Notes: a model not told the origin generated them from the letters alone. 64,000 bases of DNA from an uncultured Ruminococcus sp. (GCA_902776375.1 CACYPV010000011.1:1-64000); one strand, 5' to 3'; shown: positions 27,747 through 36,996, counted from the stretch's first letter. Numbers and translations: made by a program.

Positions 27747-27781
27747 CGCCGCACAATTACCGAAAAAGCAATTGTGCGGCG
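27747..27781. repeat. Palindrome CGCCGCACAATT/AATTGTGCGGCG before the his promoter
   Basis: A 12-bp perfect inverted repeat with an 11-base centre. The motif CCGCACAATT also occurs in the terminal repeat of the 60730-60898 element. No T run follows on the plus strand, so it is a poor terminator. Confidence 0.6.
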
Positions 27782-27786
27782 AAGGC

Positions 27787-27843
27787 TTGACAAAATAATT
27801 TTATTGTGGTAATATGTTAGCACGTTAGCATACTAAAGTATTT
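27787..27843 (+). promoter_or_regulatory. Promoter and candidate operator of the his operon
   Basis: TTGACA (27787-27792) and TAATAT (27810-27815) are 17 bases apart. Directly after the -10 comes GTTAGCACGTTAGCATACTAA, with GTTAGC repeated at 8-base spacing and an overlapping TTAG-CATA-CTAA dyad. It sits at the start of transcription, where a repressor would act. A TrpR-type HisR protein is a candidate, but this is inference. Confidence 0.6.
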
Positions 27844-27855
27844 TGAGAGGGTAAT

Positions 27856-29028
27856 ATGAAAAAGATTTTAAAAATGACCCCCGAGGGTACAAGGGATTTC
27901 CTTTTTGCCGAGTGTTCGGCAATGGACGACGTCTGCGGCAGGATAGAAAAGGTCTTTGCCGGCAGGGGCTTCAAGCGGGTCATTACTCCCGGAATTGAAT
28001 TTTACGATGTTTTTTCTCTTCCTTGCAGCGGTATCGCACAGGAGGATATGTTTAAAATGACCGACAACAAGGGCAGGCTTTTGGTCGCGCGCCCCGATTC
28101 GACCTTGCCTATCGCGCGCATGGTGTCCACAAGGCTGCAAAACAACGTTATGCCGGTGCGCCTTTATTACAAGCAGGCAGTCTACCGCAACAACCCCACG
28201 CTCATGGGCAAAAGCAACGAGCTCATGCAGATGGGCGTTGAGCTGCTCGGCGTCAAGGGCGTTCGAGCCGACTTGGAAATAATCACCACGGCGGTCAAGG
28301 CGCTCAGCTCTGTGGCAACCGACTTTCGCGTTGAGCTCGGTCACGCCGAGGTTTTCGACGCGCTCTCCGACGAGCTCGACATCAACGAAAACGAAAAAGA
28401 AAAAATACGTTTATCTATAGAAGGCAAAAATTATTCCGCTCTGAACAACCTGCTCGACAAGCTTCAGCCCTGTCAGGCGGTATCGGCTATCCGCAGCCTT
28501 CCGTCGCTGTTCGGCGGGGAAGAGGTGTTCGATAAGGCGCGCGACATTTGTCGGGGCACAAAGGCAGCCGCCGCGCTCGATTACCTGCATAAAATATACG
28601 ACAGCCTGTTGACCTTGGGTCTGGGCGACAAGCTGATTATCGACCTCGGCTTGGTACAGCGCAACGACTACTACACCGGTATCGTGTTCACCGGTTACAT
28701 CAACGGCATTGGCGACGCGGTGCTTTCGGGCGGCAGATACGACGAGCTGCTCTCCGAGTTCGACATGCCTATGGGCGCGGCGGGCTTCGCGATAGATACC
28801 GACGCCGTCACCATGAAAATACTCACCGACGCTCATGTCAGCTATTCCGACAACCCCGACGTGCTCGTGTTCGCCGAGGAAGGCTGCGAAATGAAGGCTA
28901 TCGCGCTGGTCGAGGAGTTAAACGCGCAAGGCAAAAAAGCGCAGTTCTCGGTGCTCGAGACGCTTGAAGAGACAAAGCGCTTTGCCGAAAAAAGAGGTAT
29001 CGCGGAGGTAATGATATGCAACCGCTGA
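27856..29028 (+). CDS. hisZ: ATP phosphoribosyltransferase regulatory subunit
   Basis: A catalytically inactive histidyl-tRNA synthetase paralogue that pairs with the short HisG. It keeps the class II synthetase fold (PEGTRDFLF, LRPDST-like VARPDSTLPIARM, YYKQAVYR, GGRYDELL) and has 390 residues. The short HisG encoded next supports the call over HisS. The ATG follows GAGAGGG. It is the first gene of an eight-gene his operon and overlaps hisG by 13 bases. Confidence 0.93.
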   Translation: MKKILKMTPEGTRDFLFAECSAMDDVCGRIEKVFAGRGFKRVITPGIEFYDVFSLPCSGIAQEDMFKMTDNKGRLLVARPDSTLPIARMVSTRLQNNVMPVRLYYKQAVYRNNPTLMGKSNELMQMGVELLGVKGVRADLEIITTAVKALSSVATDFRVELGHAEVFDALSDELDINENEKEKIRLSIEGKNYSALNNLLDKLQPCQAVSAIRSLPSLFGGEEVFDKARDICRGTKAAAALDYLHKIYDSLLTLGLGDKLIIDLGLVQRNDYYTGIVFTGYINGIGDAVLSGGRYDELLSEFDMPMGAAGFAIDTDAVTMKILTDAHVSYSDNPDVLVFAEEGCEMKAIALVEELNAQGKKAQFSVLETLEETKRFAEKRGIAEVMICNR

Positions 29029-29645
29029 GAATTGCACTTACAAAGGGCAGGCTTGAAAAGACAACGATCGAGCTGCTTGAAAAAATCGGATATAATTGCG
29101 ACGAGGTAAAGAACAAGGGCAGAAGGCTCATACTGCCGGTCGGCGACAACGACTTTGAGGTCGTGCTCGCCAAGGCGGCGGATGTTATCACCTATGTCGA
29201 GCACGGCGTTTGCGACCTCGGCGTGGTGGGCAAGGACACTATTCTTGAGCACGGAAGCTCCTTCTACGAGCTGCTTGACCTCGGCTTCGGCAAGTGCCGC
29301 TTTGCCCTTGCCGCAAAGAAGGACAGCGATTTTTACAGCGGCTACAACACCAAAACCATAGCCACAAAGTACCCGAACGTTACACGCGCGTTTTTTGACG
29401 ACAAGAACATGGACGTGCGCATCATAAAGATCGAGGGCAGCGTTGAGCTGGCTCCGCTGGTCGGGCTGTCCGACGCGATAGTCGATATCGTGGAAACTGG
29501 CTCCACGCTCAAAGCAAACGGGCTTGAGGTCATTGAGTGGGTCGAGGATATCTCGGCAAGGCTCATAGCCAACACCGCGAGCCTTAAGCTCCGCAAAAAA
29601 GAGATAGAGTCATTACAGAAAAAACTGGAGGACGTTACAAAATGA
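29016..29645 (+). CDS. hisG: ATP phosphoribosyltransferase, short form
   Basis: First committed step of histidine synthesis, joining ATP and PRPP. It has 209 residues, the short form that needs HisZ and lacks the C-terminal allosteric domain. Landmarks are RIALTKGRLEK at the start, the ligand loop ADVITYVEHGVCDLGVVGKD, and GLSDAIVDIVETGSTLKANGL. Feedback control by histidine would act through HisZ. It overlaps hisZ at its start and hisD at its end (ATGA). Confidence 0.96.
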   Translation: MQPLRIALTKGRLEKTTIELLEKIGYNCDEVKNKGRRLILPVGDNDFEVVLAKAADVITYVEHGVCDLGVVGKDTILEHGSSFYELLDLGFGKCRFALAAKKDSDFYSGYNTKTIATKYPNVTRAFFDDKNMDVRIIKIEGSVELAPLVGLSDAIVDIVETGSTLKANGLEVIEWVEDISARLIANTASLKLRKKEIESLQKKLEDVTK

Positions 29646-30934
29646 TAACTACTGTCATTGCAGACGGCAAATCGGAATATGAATTCATAGAGTATTTAAA
29701 AAAGCGCGCGCAGAGCTCCGACAAAAACGTTATACCCGTAGTGTCTGAGATACTCGAAAACGTTCGCGCAAAGGGCGACGAGGCTGTTCGCGATTACACC
29801 TTGAAATTCGACGGCAAGGCTCCCGAGCGCGCCGAGATCCCCGCCGAGGAGATCGACGCGATAATCGAAAAATGCGACCCGAAGCTCATTGAAACAATAA
29901 AAAAAGCTGCGGCTAACATCGCCGATTTCCACCGCCGTCAAAGTCAACAGAGCTGGCTTACGACAAAGGACAACGGCGTCATTATGGGACAGCGCGTCCG
30001 CGGCTTAAAGCGTGTGGGCATTTATGTCCCGGGCGGCACAGCGGCTTATCCTTCGTCGGTGCTGATGAACGCCGTTCCCGCCAAGATCGCCGGCGTTGAG
30101 GAAGTCGTTATGTGCACCCCTCCGCAAAAGGACGGCACGCCCAACCCCGATATCATCGCGGCGGCAAAGCTTGCGGGCGTTGACCGTATATTCCTTATGG
30201 GCGGCGCTCAGGCGATAGCCGCTATGGCTTACGGCACAGAGAGCGTACCCAAGGTGGATAAGATCGTAGGCCCCGGAAACATCTTCGTCGCGACCGCTAA
30301 AAAGCTGCTCTACGGCGTTGTGGACATCGACATGATAGCCGGCCCCAGCGAGATTTTGATAGTAGCGGATGATACCGCGGATCCCAAGTTCCTCGCCGCC
30401 GACCTTATGAGCCAGGCGGAGCACGACAGGCTGGCTTCGTCCATCCTGCTGACAAACTCCGCTCAGCTTGCCGAGGCTGCAAAGGCTGAGATCACACGCC
30501 AAATGCAAACGCTTTCACGTAAAGAAATAATACAGGAGTCGCTTGACAACTACGGCGCTATCATCGTTTGCAGCGATATTTCGCAGGTAGTTGACTTTGC
30601 AAACGAGCTTGCGCCCGAGCACCTCGAGGTCTGCTGCGCTAACCCGATGGAATACATCGGCAAGCTCGACAACGCAGGCTCGGTGTTCCTCGGCAACTAC
30701 AGCCCCGAGCCTTTGGGCGATTACTTCGCGGGCCCCAACCACGTGCTTCCCACAAGCGGCACGGCGCGCTTCTTCTCACCGCTTTCGGTCGACAGCTTTA
30801 TAAAGAAGTCGAGTTTCATTTACTACACCGAGGAAGCCCTGAGAGCCGATGCGGATGACGTTGTGCGCTTTGCCGAGGCTGAAAGACTTACAGCGCACGC
30901 GAATTCCATAAAGGTAAGATTTGATCTTGATTAA
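29642..30934 (+). CDS. hisD: Histidinol dehydrogenase
   Basis: Oxidises histidinol to histidine in two NAD-dependent steps using a zinc ion. Visible motifs are GRYVPGG-like GIYVPGGTAAYPSSVLM, MGGAQAIAAMAYGTESVP, KIVGPGN, DMIAGPSE, DLMSQAEHDRLASSILLT, APEHLEV and FAGPNHVLPTSGTARF. It has 430 residues, the normal length. It overlaps hisG by 4 bases and precedes hisC. Confidence 0.97.
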   Translation: MITTVIADGKSEYEFIEYLKKRAQSSDKNVIPVVSEILENVRAKGDEAVRDYTLKFDGKAPERAEIPAEEIDAIIEKCDPKLIETIKKAAANIADFHRRQSQQSWLTTKDNGVIMGQRVRGLKRVGIYVPGGTAAYPSSVLMNAVPAKIAGVEEVVMCTPPQKDGTPNPDIIAAAKLAGVDRIFLMGGAQAIAAMAYGTESVPKVDKIVGPGNIFVATAKKLLYGVVDIDMIAGPSEILIVADDTADPKFLAADLMSQAEHDRLASSILLTNSAQLAEAAKAEITRQMQTLSRKEIIQESLDNYGAIIVCSDISQVVDFANELAPEHLEVCCANPMEYIGKLDNAGSVFLGNYSPEPLGDYFAGPNHVLPTSGTARFFSPLSVDSFIKKSSFIYYTEEALRADADDVVRFAEAERLTAHANSIKVRFDLD

Positions 30935-30949
30935 AAAGGATTAGAATAT

Positions 30950-31999
30950 ATGTATCAACTGAACGATAAAATAAAAAACCTTGTGCCGTATGAGCCCATC
31001 AGCGGCACCTATGACATAAGGCTGGACGCAAACGAGTGTCCCGTGAATCTGCCCGACGATATCCGCGCGCAGTTTCACAAAAGACTGGACGAGATAAGCT
31101 TCAACCGCTATCCCGACCCTTTGGCAGAACGCTTGGTTAATTCTTTTGCAGAATATTATAATATCGATCCCGAGTGCGTCACAGCGGGCAACGGCTCCGA
31201 CGAGCTGATTTTTCTTATCGAATCCGCATTTTTGCAAAAGGGCGACAAAATGCTCGTCGTCGCTCCGGACTTTTCGATGTATAACTTTTACTCCTCGATC
31301 TGCGAGGTCGAGTGCGACAGCTTCATTAAGAACGAAAACCTCGATATCGACGTTGACGCGCTCATCGAAAAAATCAACCGCGACAAAATCGACATGGTGA
31401 TCTTCTCAAATCCCTGCAACCCCACCGGCAGAGGGATAACCCGTGCGCAAGCCGAAAAGCTTGTAAGCTCGGTCAAGGCGCTTGTGATCCTCGACGAGGC
31501 GTACATGGACTTCTGGACGGAAAGCCTGCTCGACAAGATCGGCGACTATTCCAACCTTATTATCTTCCGCACCGCTTCAAAGCTTGTGGGCGCGGCGGCG
31601 CTCAGGCTCGGCTTCGCGGTGGCTGATCCCACTATTTCCCGGGCAATAAAGGCTGTCAAGTCGCCCTACAACGTCAACAGCGTTTCACAGGCGTTCGGCG
31701 AGGTCGTTTATAAAAACAAAGATTTTTTACAAAACAGGCAAAAAAATATTGTCAACAATAAAAATATACTGTATAATGGACTTGTTGAGATAGCTGAGTC
31801 GCGGCAGGATCTGAAGGTATTTGAAAGCGTGGCAAATTTCGTATTTATGAAAACCGACTGCTCGCGCGAGATTTGGGAATACCTTAAAGCCAAGTCTATA
31901 GTTGTGCGCCTTATGGGCGAGTATCTGCGCATAACCGCGGGCACCGAGCATGAGGTAGACGCTGTTTTGAACGCGCTCAGAGAATTCTTTTCGAGGTGA
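30950..31999 (+). CDS. hisC: Histidinol-phosphate aminotransferase
   Basis: PLP-dependent transfer of an amino group from glutamate to imidazole acetol phosphate. Class I/II aminotransferase fold: RLDANECPVNLP near the start, AGNGSDELI, FSNPCNPTGRGI, ILDEAYMDF, and the PLP lysine in RTASKLVGAAALRLGF. It has 349 residues. It lies between hisD and hisB, which fits the histidine role over other aminotransferases of the fold. Confidence 0.94.
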   Translation: MYQLNDKIKNLVPYEPISGTYDIRLDANECPVNLPDDIRAQFHKRLDEISFNRYPDPLAERLVNSFAEYYNIDPECVTAGNGSDELIFLIESAFLQKGDKMLVVAPDFSMYNFYSSICEVECDSFIKNENLDIDVDALIEKINRDKIDMVIFSNPCNPTGRGITRAQAEKLVSSVKALVILDEAYMDFWTESLLDKIGDYSNLIIFRTASKLVGAAALRLGFAVADPTISRAIKAVKSPYNVNSVSQAFGEVVYKNKDFLQNRQKNIVNNKNILYNGLVEIAESRQDLKVFESVANFVFMKTDCSREIWEYLKAKSIVVRLMGEYLRITAGTEHEVDAVLNALREFFSR

Positions 32000-32003
32000 C
32001 GCT

Positions 32004-32582
32004 ATGAGAGCAGCTGAGATAAAAAGAAAAACTAAAGAAACCGACATTTCGCTTTCGCTCGTTCTCGACGGCGGCGAGGTGAGCATAGACACCGGCATAG
32101 GCTTTTTTGACCACATGCTCAATTCCTTTGCCACCCACGGCGGCTTCGGGCTGACAGTAAGCGTCAAGGGCGATCTGCATGTCGACGAGCACCACACCGT
32201 TGAGGACACGGGCATAGTGCTCGGTCAGGCTTTTGCAAAGGCGCTTGGCGACAAGGGCTCTATCGACCGCTTCGGCAGCTTTTATGTGCCGATGGACGAG
32301 GCTCTCGCCTTTGCTTCGGTCGACGTCAGCGGCAGACCGTTTTTGGTGTTCGACGCTGACTTTCCGCAGGAACGCTGCGGCGGCTACGACTGCGCCATGA
32401 CGGTCGAGTTCATGCGCGCGCTTGCGTTCAACGCAGGCATAACGCTTCATCTTAAAGCCCTTTACGGGGATAATTCACACCACATAACCGAGGCTTTGTA
32501 CAAGGCGGCGGCTCACGCGCTCAGGCTCGCCGTTCGCCCGAACGGCAGCGGTCAACCTCTTTCAACAAAGGGAGTGCTGTAA
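32004..32582 (+). CDS. hisB: Imidazoleglycerol-phosphate dehydratase
   Basis: Manganese enzyme of histidine synthesis. It has 192 residues, the single-domain form without a phosphatase half. Metal-binding His motifs are DEHHTVEDTG and NSHHITEALYKA; GFFDHMLNSFATHG and GSIDRFG also match. It lies directly before hisA, whose start codon follows the stop. Confidence 0.96.
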   Translation: MRAAEIKRKTKETDISLSLVLDGGEVSIDTGIGFFDHMLNSFATHGGFGLTVSVKGDLHVDEHHTVEDTGIVLGQAFAKALGDKGSIDRFGSFYVPMDEALAFASVDVSGRPFLVFDADFPQERCGGYDCAMTVEFMRALAFNAGITLHLKALYGDNSHHITEALYKAAAHALRLAVRPNGSGQPLSTKGVL

Positions 32583-33302
32583 ATGATCATTTTACCCGCT
32601 ATCGACATTAAGGACGGTAACTGTGTAAGACTTCAAAAGGGCGTGTACTCCACTGCCCATAAGGTCGCCGATTCGCCTTATGAGGCGGCTAAGGGCTTTG
32701 CCGAGGCAGGCGCAGAGTGGATGCATATGGTCGATCTCGACGGCGCCAAGGACGCGAAGCTAATCAACGCCGACCTTATCGCCGACGTTGCAAAAGCCTC
32801 CGGCTTAAAGGTCGAGGTAGGCGGCGGCATCCGCAGCATGGAGGCTGTTGAGTATTATTTGAGCCGCGGCATCAACCGGGTCATCCTCGGTTCGGCGGCG
32901 GTAAAGGATCCTCAGCTCGTCATCGACGCCGTGCGCGCTTACGGCGATAAAATAGCCGTGGGCATCGACGCCAAGAACGGCATGGTTCAGGCTGAGGGCT
33001 GGCTCGACAACAGCGAGATCGAGTACATCGAGCTTGCAAAGCGCATGGAGGACGTTGGCGTGCGCACGATGATCTTCACCGATATCGACCGCGACGGAAT
33101 GCTCTCGGGTCCCAACCTCAAACAGCTTGACGATCTGTCGCACGAGGTAAGCTGCAATATTATCGCAAGCGGCGGCGTTGCCGTGCTGAAGGATATCATC
33201 AACCTGTTTCAGCTTGATATCTACGGCGCTATCTGCGGCAAGGCGATATACAGCGGCACGCTTGATTTAAAACAGGCAATAGAGATCACTAAGAAGATAT
33301 GA
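32583..33302 (+). CDS. hisA: ProFAR isomerase
   Basis: Isomerises phosphoribosylformimino-AICAR-phosphate. A TIM barrel of 239 residues with the catalytic Asp in [17 protein letters not shown] at the start and the second in [15 protein letters not shown]. HisF has a different N-terminus (ARVIPCLDV), so this is HisA. It follows hisB directly and overlaps hisI by 4 bases. hisF and hisH, usually adjacent, are not in the operon. Confidence 0.95.
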   Translation: MIILPAIDIKDGNCVRLQKGVYSTAHKVADSPYEAAKGFAEAGAEWMHMVDLDGAKDAKLINADLIADVAKASGLKVEVGGGIRSMEAVEYYLSRGINRVILGSAAVKDPQLVIDAVRAYGDKIAVGIDAKNGMVQAEGWLDNSEIEYIELAKRMEDVGVRTMIFTDIDRDGMLSGPNLKQLDDLSHEVSCNIIASGGVAVLKDIINLFQLDIYGAICGKAIYSGTLDLKQAIEITKKI

Positions 33303-33619
33303 TTATGGACTTTGATAAATATTTTGAAAAGGCGGAGCTTATCCCCGCAATAATACAGGAAAAAGCAACGGGCGAGGTGCTTATGCTCGCCTACATGAAC
33401 CGCGAAAGCATGGAAAAGACCTTTGAAACGGGCTATACGTGGTTTTGGTCGCGCAGCAGGAAAGAACTGTGGAACAAGGGCGCTACCTCGGGTCATTTCC
33501 AAAAGGTGGTCGACATCTACGCCGACTGCGACGACGACACCCTGCTTATAACCGTTGAGCAAACGGGAGCGGCGTGTCACACCGGCAATCATTCGTGTTT
33601 TTATAAAAAATTAAAATAG
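33299..33619 (+). CDS. hisI: Phosphoribosyl-AMP cyclohydrolase
   Basis: Third step of histidine synthesis, a zinc hydrolase acting on PR-AMP. It has 106 residues with [22 protein letters not shown]-like [11 protein letters not shown], the metal-binding [13 protein letters not shown] and [13 protein letters not shown]. It is the stand-alone form, with HisE separate just downstream. ATG at 33299 overlaps the hisA stop; ATG at 33305 is an alternative. Confidence 0.96.
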   Translation: MIMDFDKYFEKAELIPAIIQEKATGEVLMLAYMNRESMEKTFETGYTWFWSRSRKELWNKGATSGHFQKVVDIYADCDDDTLLITVEQTGAACHTGNHSCFYKKLK

Positions 33620-33630
33620 GAGGCATTTTT

Positions 33631-33969
33631 ATGGCAGACCAAGAAAAATTAGTACTTACAAATCTTTACAAAACAATCGAGAACAGACGCGATAACCCCA
33701 TTGAGAACTCGTACACCTGCTATCTTCTTGACAAGGGCATCGACAAGATCCTCAAGAAGGTGGGCGAGGAGTGCGCCGAAACTATCATCGCGGCGAAGAA
33801 CGGCGATCATGTAGAGACTATTTATGAAATTGCCGACCTGCTTTATCACCTGATAGTTATGATGGTCGATCAGGGTATCCCGCTTGAAGAGGTGCTCGGA
33901 GAGATCGCAGACCGCAGCAAGAAGACCCAGAACTTAAAGCCCACTCATAAGGTGAATAAGTTCTCTTGA
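33631..33969 (+). CDS. hisE: Phosphoribosyl-ATP diphosphatase
   Basis: Second step of histidine synthesis, an all-alpha MazG-like pyrophosphatase. It has 112 residues with NSYTCYLLDKGIDKILKKVGEE and the metal-binding EECAETIIAAKNG...EIADLLYHLIVMM. It is the last gene of the his operon, with AGGAGG upstream and a terminator after it. Confidence 0.95.
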   Translation: MADQEKLVLTNLYKTIENRRDNPIENSYTCYLLDKGIDKILKKVGEECAETIIAAKNGDHVETIYEIADLLYHLIVMMVDQGIPLEEVLGEIADRSKKTQNLKPTHKVNKFS

Positions 33970-33993
33970 TTATAAGCTAAAAACAACAAAAAC

Positions 33994-34022
33994 GGGGTTA
34001 GCTCTTTCGTTGAGCCAACCCC
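33994..34022. terminator. Bidirectional terminator between hisE and the Crh-like gene
   Basis: GGGGTTAGCTC pairs with GAGCCAACCCC (one mismatch), with a seven-base loop. T-rich tracts follow on both strands (TTGTGTTTG on plus; GTTTTTGTTGTTTTT on minus), so it can serve both convergent units. Confidence 0.8.
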
Positions 34023-34044
34023 TTGTGTTTGATTATATAAAGTT

Positions 34045-34287
34045 TTAATGGACCGACGCGGGAACAAAACGCTCTATTGCGCTTTTAAGCTCTTCGTTCG
34101 GTTCTCTGTCAAGCAAAAGCTCTATGGGCTTATTGATATCAAGCGAGAAAACGCCGATAAGCGAATGCGCGTCAACGGTGTACTCACCGCTTCTTATCAT
34201 CATATTGACATGAGGGAAATGCGCAAGCGTTTCAAAAATATCAATCAAACCGTTTTTATTGATTGCTGAAATGGGTATGGAAATCAT
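34045..34287 (-). CDS. Crh-like HPr paralogue without the phosphocarrier histidine
   Basis: An 80-residue protein with the HPr fold pattern. NKNGLI aligns with the HPr active-site segment NKTGLH, but His15 is replaced by Ile15, so it cannot carry phosphate for the PTS. The regulatory-serine segment (SIMGVMSL in HPr) is kept as SLIGVFSL, with Ser42 matching Ser46. This is the arrangement of Bacillus Crh, which acts only in catabolite repression. About four residues are missing between the two sites. GAGGTG lies just before the ATG. It is a single gene convergent with the his operon. The functional assignment is inference; a degenerate HPr with no signalling role is the alternative. Confidence 0.65.
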   Translation of the reverse strand: MISIPISAINKNGLIDIFETLAHFPHVNMMIRSGEYTVDAHSLIGVFSLDINKPIELLLDREPNEELKSAIERFVPASVH

Positions 34288-34427
34288 ATTAACACCTCAA
34301 ATGTGATCAAATGCGTTATTTATTTACATCGCTGTAATTAATTCTACCATTTTTTCAGCAGATAATCAATAGATAAATGCAAAATAAAAGAAAATCAACA
34401 TATTCAATAAAAAGGAAGAACATAATC

Positions 34428-35726
34428 ATGGATTTTAATATACTTACGCTCGGCTGCAAGGTCAATCAGTACGAGTCGCAGGCGATGCGCGAGGCGCTGC
34501 TGCGCCGCGGATATTTCGAGTCGCAGGACAGGGAAAAAGCGGATATTACCGTAATAAACACCTGCACGGTCACCTCGGTCAGCGACGCCAAAAACCGCAA
34601 GCTGATACACCGCGTAAGGCGGCAGAATCCCGACGGGATAATTGTACTTACAGGCTGTATGCCGCAGGCTTTTCCCGAGGAGATGAGCTCGCTTTCCGAG
34701 TGCGATATCATCCTCGGCAACAAGGAACGCGCGCAGCTTGTTCCTGCTATTGAGGCGTATCTGAGAGACAGGCAACGCCGCGTGGATATCCCCGAATACC
34801 TCAACCGCGGCGACGCTTATGAAAACCTTATCGTTTCTTCCTTTGAGGGGCATACGCGCGCTTTCATCAAGATTGAGGACGGCTGCAACCGCTTTTGCTC
34901 CTACTGCGTCATCCCTTACGCGCGCGGCAGAGTGCGCTCAAAGCCGCTCGATTCCCTAAAAAAAGAGCTCGAGGCAGTCGCGCTCAGCGGCTACCGCGAG
35001 GTCGTGCTGGTGGGAATAAACCTTTCGGCTTACGGACAGGGCGAGGATTTTGATCTTGCCGACGCTGTTGAGACCGCCTGTGATACAGAGGGGATAGAGC
35101 GCGTGCGTTTAGGCTCGCTCGAGCCCGAGCAGATGGACGAGCCCCTTATCGCGCGGCTCGCGGCGCAGGAAAAGCTGTGTCCGCAGTTTCATCTTTCGCT
35201 GCAAAGCGGCTGTGACAAGACGCTAAAGGCGATGAACCGCCATTACGATACGGCGGAGTACGCAAAAATCGTCTCGAATCTCCGCGCGGCTTTCCCGAAC
35301 GCCGCTATGACAACCGATGTTATGGTGGGCTTCGCGGGGGAGAATGAGGAAGATTTTCAGGCTTCTATGGATTTCGTAAAGCAAATAGGCTTTTCAAAGG
35401 TGCATGTGTTTCCGTATTCGCTTAGAAAAGGCACCCGCGCCGAGCACATGCCAAACCACGTCAGCCCCGCCGAAAAGGAGCGCCGCGCTCACCTTATGGG
35501 CGAGCTGGTCGAAAAGTCCCGACAGGAGTTTTTGCGCTCGCAGGTCGGCTTGACCGAAGAAGTGCTCTTTGAGCGTCTGCGGCACGGATATCTTGAAGGC
35601 TACACAAAGAATTACACGCCCGTGCATGTAACGTCCGATGACGAGTCGCTGTGCGGAAAAATATGCAGCGTCAAGCTGACAGGAACCGGCGAGGATTGGT
35701 GCGACGGAGTGATCGTCGGTCAATGA
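34428..35726 (+). CDS. mtaB: tRNA t6A37 methylthiotransferase (MtaB/YqeV)
   Basis: Radical SAM enzyme adding a methylthio group to t6A37 of tRNA. An N-terminal UPF0004 domain (LGCKVNQYESQAMREAL, NTCTVTSVSD) carries three cysteines of one 4Fe-4S cluster. The radical SAM core has CNRFCSYCVIPYARG (CxxxCxxC) and MTTDVMVGFAGE. A C-terminal TRAM-like part follows. NQYES and the length (433 residues) match MtaB rather than MiaB. ATG at 34428 has AAGGAAG 9 bases upstream. Confidence 0.92.
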   Translation: MDFNILTLGCKVNQYESQAMREALLRRGYFESQDREKADITVINTCTVTSVSDAKNRKLIHRVRRQNPDGIIVLTGCMPQAFPEEMSSLSECDIILGNKERAQLVPAIEAYLRDRQRRVDIPEYLNRGDAYENLIVSSFEGHTRAFIKIEDGCNRFCSYCVIPYARGRVRSKPLDSLKKELEAVALSGYREVVLVGINLSAYGQGEDFDLADAVETACDTEGIERVRLGSLEPEQMDEPLIARLAAQEKLCPQFHLSLQSGCDKTLKAMNRHYDTAEYAKIVSNLRAAFPNAAMTTDVMVGFAGENEEDFQASMDFVKQIGFSKVHVFPYSLRKGTRAEHMPNHVSPAEKERRAHLMGELVEKSRQEFLRSQVGLTEEVLFERLRHGYLEGYTKNYTPVHVTSDDESLCGKICSVKLTGTGEDWCDGVIVGQ

Positions 35727-35749
35727 TCGTTGTTCAACAATTATGGACT

Positions 35750-36982
35750 CTATTCGTTTAGCTTCGATTTAAGGTTCTTCAATTCTGCCTGCGCCGATTC
35801 TTCTTTCAGGCTCGCGTAGCTGTAGAGCATGAAACCGCTGATTTTATTATTCTCTTTTAGAATATTATACTCGTCGGCAAGAATGGTATCGCTGTTCTGC
35901 CAAGTGCCTTCGTCGGCGTCTGTGCCTGCCTTGTAGCCGGCAAGTCCGCCGTAAAGCTTCAACCCGTCCGCAAGGTTCAGCTTTGTCCAGTCGTTAAGCG
36001 CTTTTTCAAAGCTAAGCGCCGGATTGTCGGGGCTGAAATAGATCTGCGGACAGATGTAGTCTGCGTAGCCCCTGGTTTCGCACCAAGTCACAACGTCGGC
36101 GCAAAGCTGCGCGTTGTTGCCGAGGTTGCCCTGAGGCGAAATGCCGAACACCGCGTTCGGATCGCTTTCGCGCACCGCTATGTGCGTTTCGACCATAAGC
36201 AGACTCACGTTTGCGCGGCGCCATTCCATCAGCCCCATAGCCTTGCCTTTTTTGGCTGTTTTCAGATATTCCGCGTACTGTTCGCTGTCGCTTTCGCCGA
36301 TTTCCGGAGGGTAAAAGTAATCGTCGAATTGCACGCCGTCCACGGGGTAGTTTTTCACTATCTCGCGCACGCCGTCGGTTATCAGCTTACGCGCTTTTTT
36401 GTTTGACGGGTCAAGTATTATCCCGCTTTTCTTAACTATCCCAAGGCTTTTGTCCTTGGTATACGGGTTGTCTTCGCTGAGCTTTTCGGGCGTTTCATTC
36501 GCCGTTACGCGGTAGGGGTTGACCCACGCGTGGATCTTCAAGTCCAGCTTTTTGCATATCTCACAAATAATTTTCAGCGCGTCGTAACCCAAGCTTTTGC
36601 CCTGCTCTCCGCTTAAAATGTGAGAAGCGGGGAAGAGCTTTGACGGATATATAGCGTCGCAGAACGGGCGCACCTGCACTATCAGGGTGTTGAATCCGAA
36701 TTCCTTGCAGTCTGCGGCTATTCCCTCGAATTTTTTGCGGAACGCTGCTTCGCTTTTATCGCTTTCGTATTCCATGCTCAAGTCCATATATGTTATCCAC
36801 ACGCCGCGCATGTCGTCCTGAGCCTTTGCGCTTTGCTGTGCCTGAGATATGGTGGCGGCAGTCTGCGCAGTCGCCGTGGCTTTCTGCTTTTTAGGGTTGA
36901 CCGCGCTGATCATCAGTGTGGCGGCAAACAGCATTATAGCTACTGAAATAGCTATGGGCTTGTTTCTTTTCAATTCTATCAT
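35750..36982 (-). CDS. Secreted GHL10 (family 10-like) glycoside hydrolase
   Basis: An exported or membrane-anchored protein of 410 residues. An N-terminal hydrophobic segment (IAISVAIMLFAATLMISA) is followed by an Ala/Gln/Thr-rich linker and a GHL10 (DUF187) TIM barrel. Landmarks are MRGVWITYMDL, FNTLIVQVRPFCDAIYPS, IHAWVNPYRV, YPVDGVQFDDYFYPP, FGISPQGNL and YICPQIYF. The substrate is not known for this subfamily; wall or host glycans are possible. The ATG at 36982 is very close to GGGG; TTG at 36973 is better spaced. It is convergent with mtaB (23-base gap) and divergent from the DUF1294 gene. Confidence 0.85.
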   Translation of the reverse strand: MIELKRNKPIAISVAIMLFAATLMISAVNPKKQKATATAQTAATISQAQQSAKAQDDMRGVWITYMDLSMEYESDKSEAAFRKKFEGIAADCKEFGFNTLIVQVRPFCDAIYPSKLFPASHILSGEQGKSLGYDALKIICEICKKLDLKIHAWVNPYRVTANETPEKLSEDNPYTKDKSLGIVKKSGIILDPSNKKARKLITDGVREIVKNYPVDGVQFDDYFYPPEIGESDSEQYAEYLKTAKKGKAMGLMEWRRANVSLLMVETHIAVRESDPNAVFGISPQGNLGNNAQLCADVVTWCETRGYADYICPQIYFSPDNPALSFEKALNDWTKLNLADGLKLYGGLAGYKAGTDADEGTWQNSDTILADEYNILKENNKISGFMLYSYASLKEESAQAELKNLKSKLNE

Positions 36983-36996
36983 CCCCGGTGTTGTTT

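Noticed and set aside
27707..27855. T-box or histidine attenuator before hisZ
   Set aside because: No T-box sequence, no His-rich leader peptide and no terminator between promoter and hisZ.
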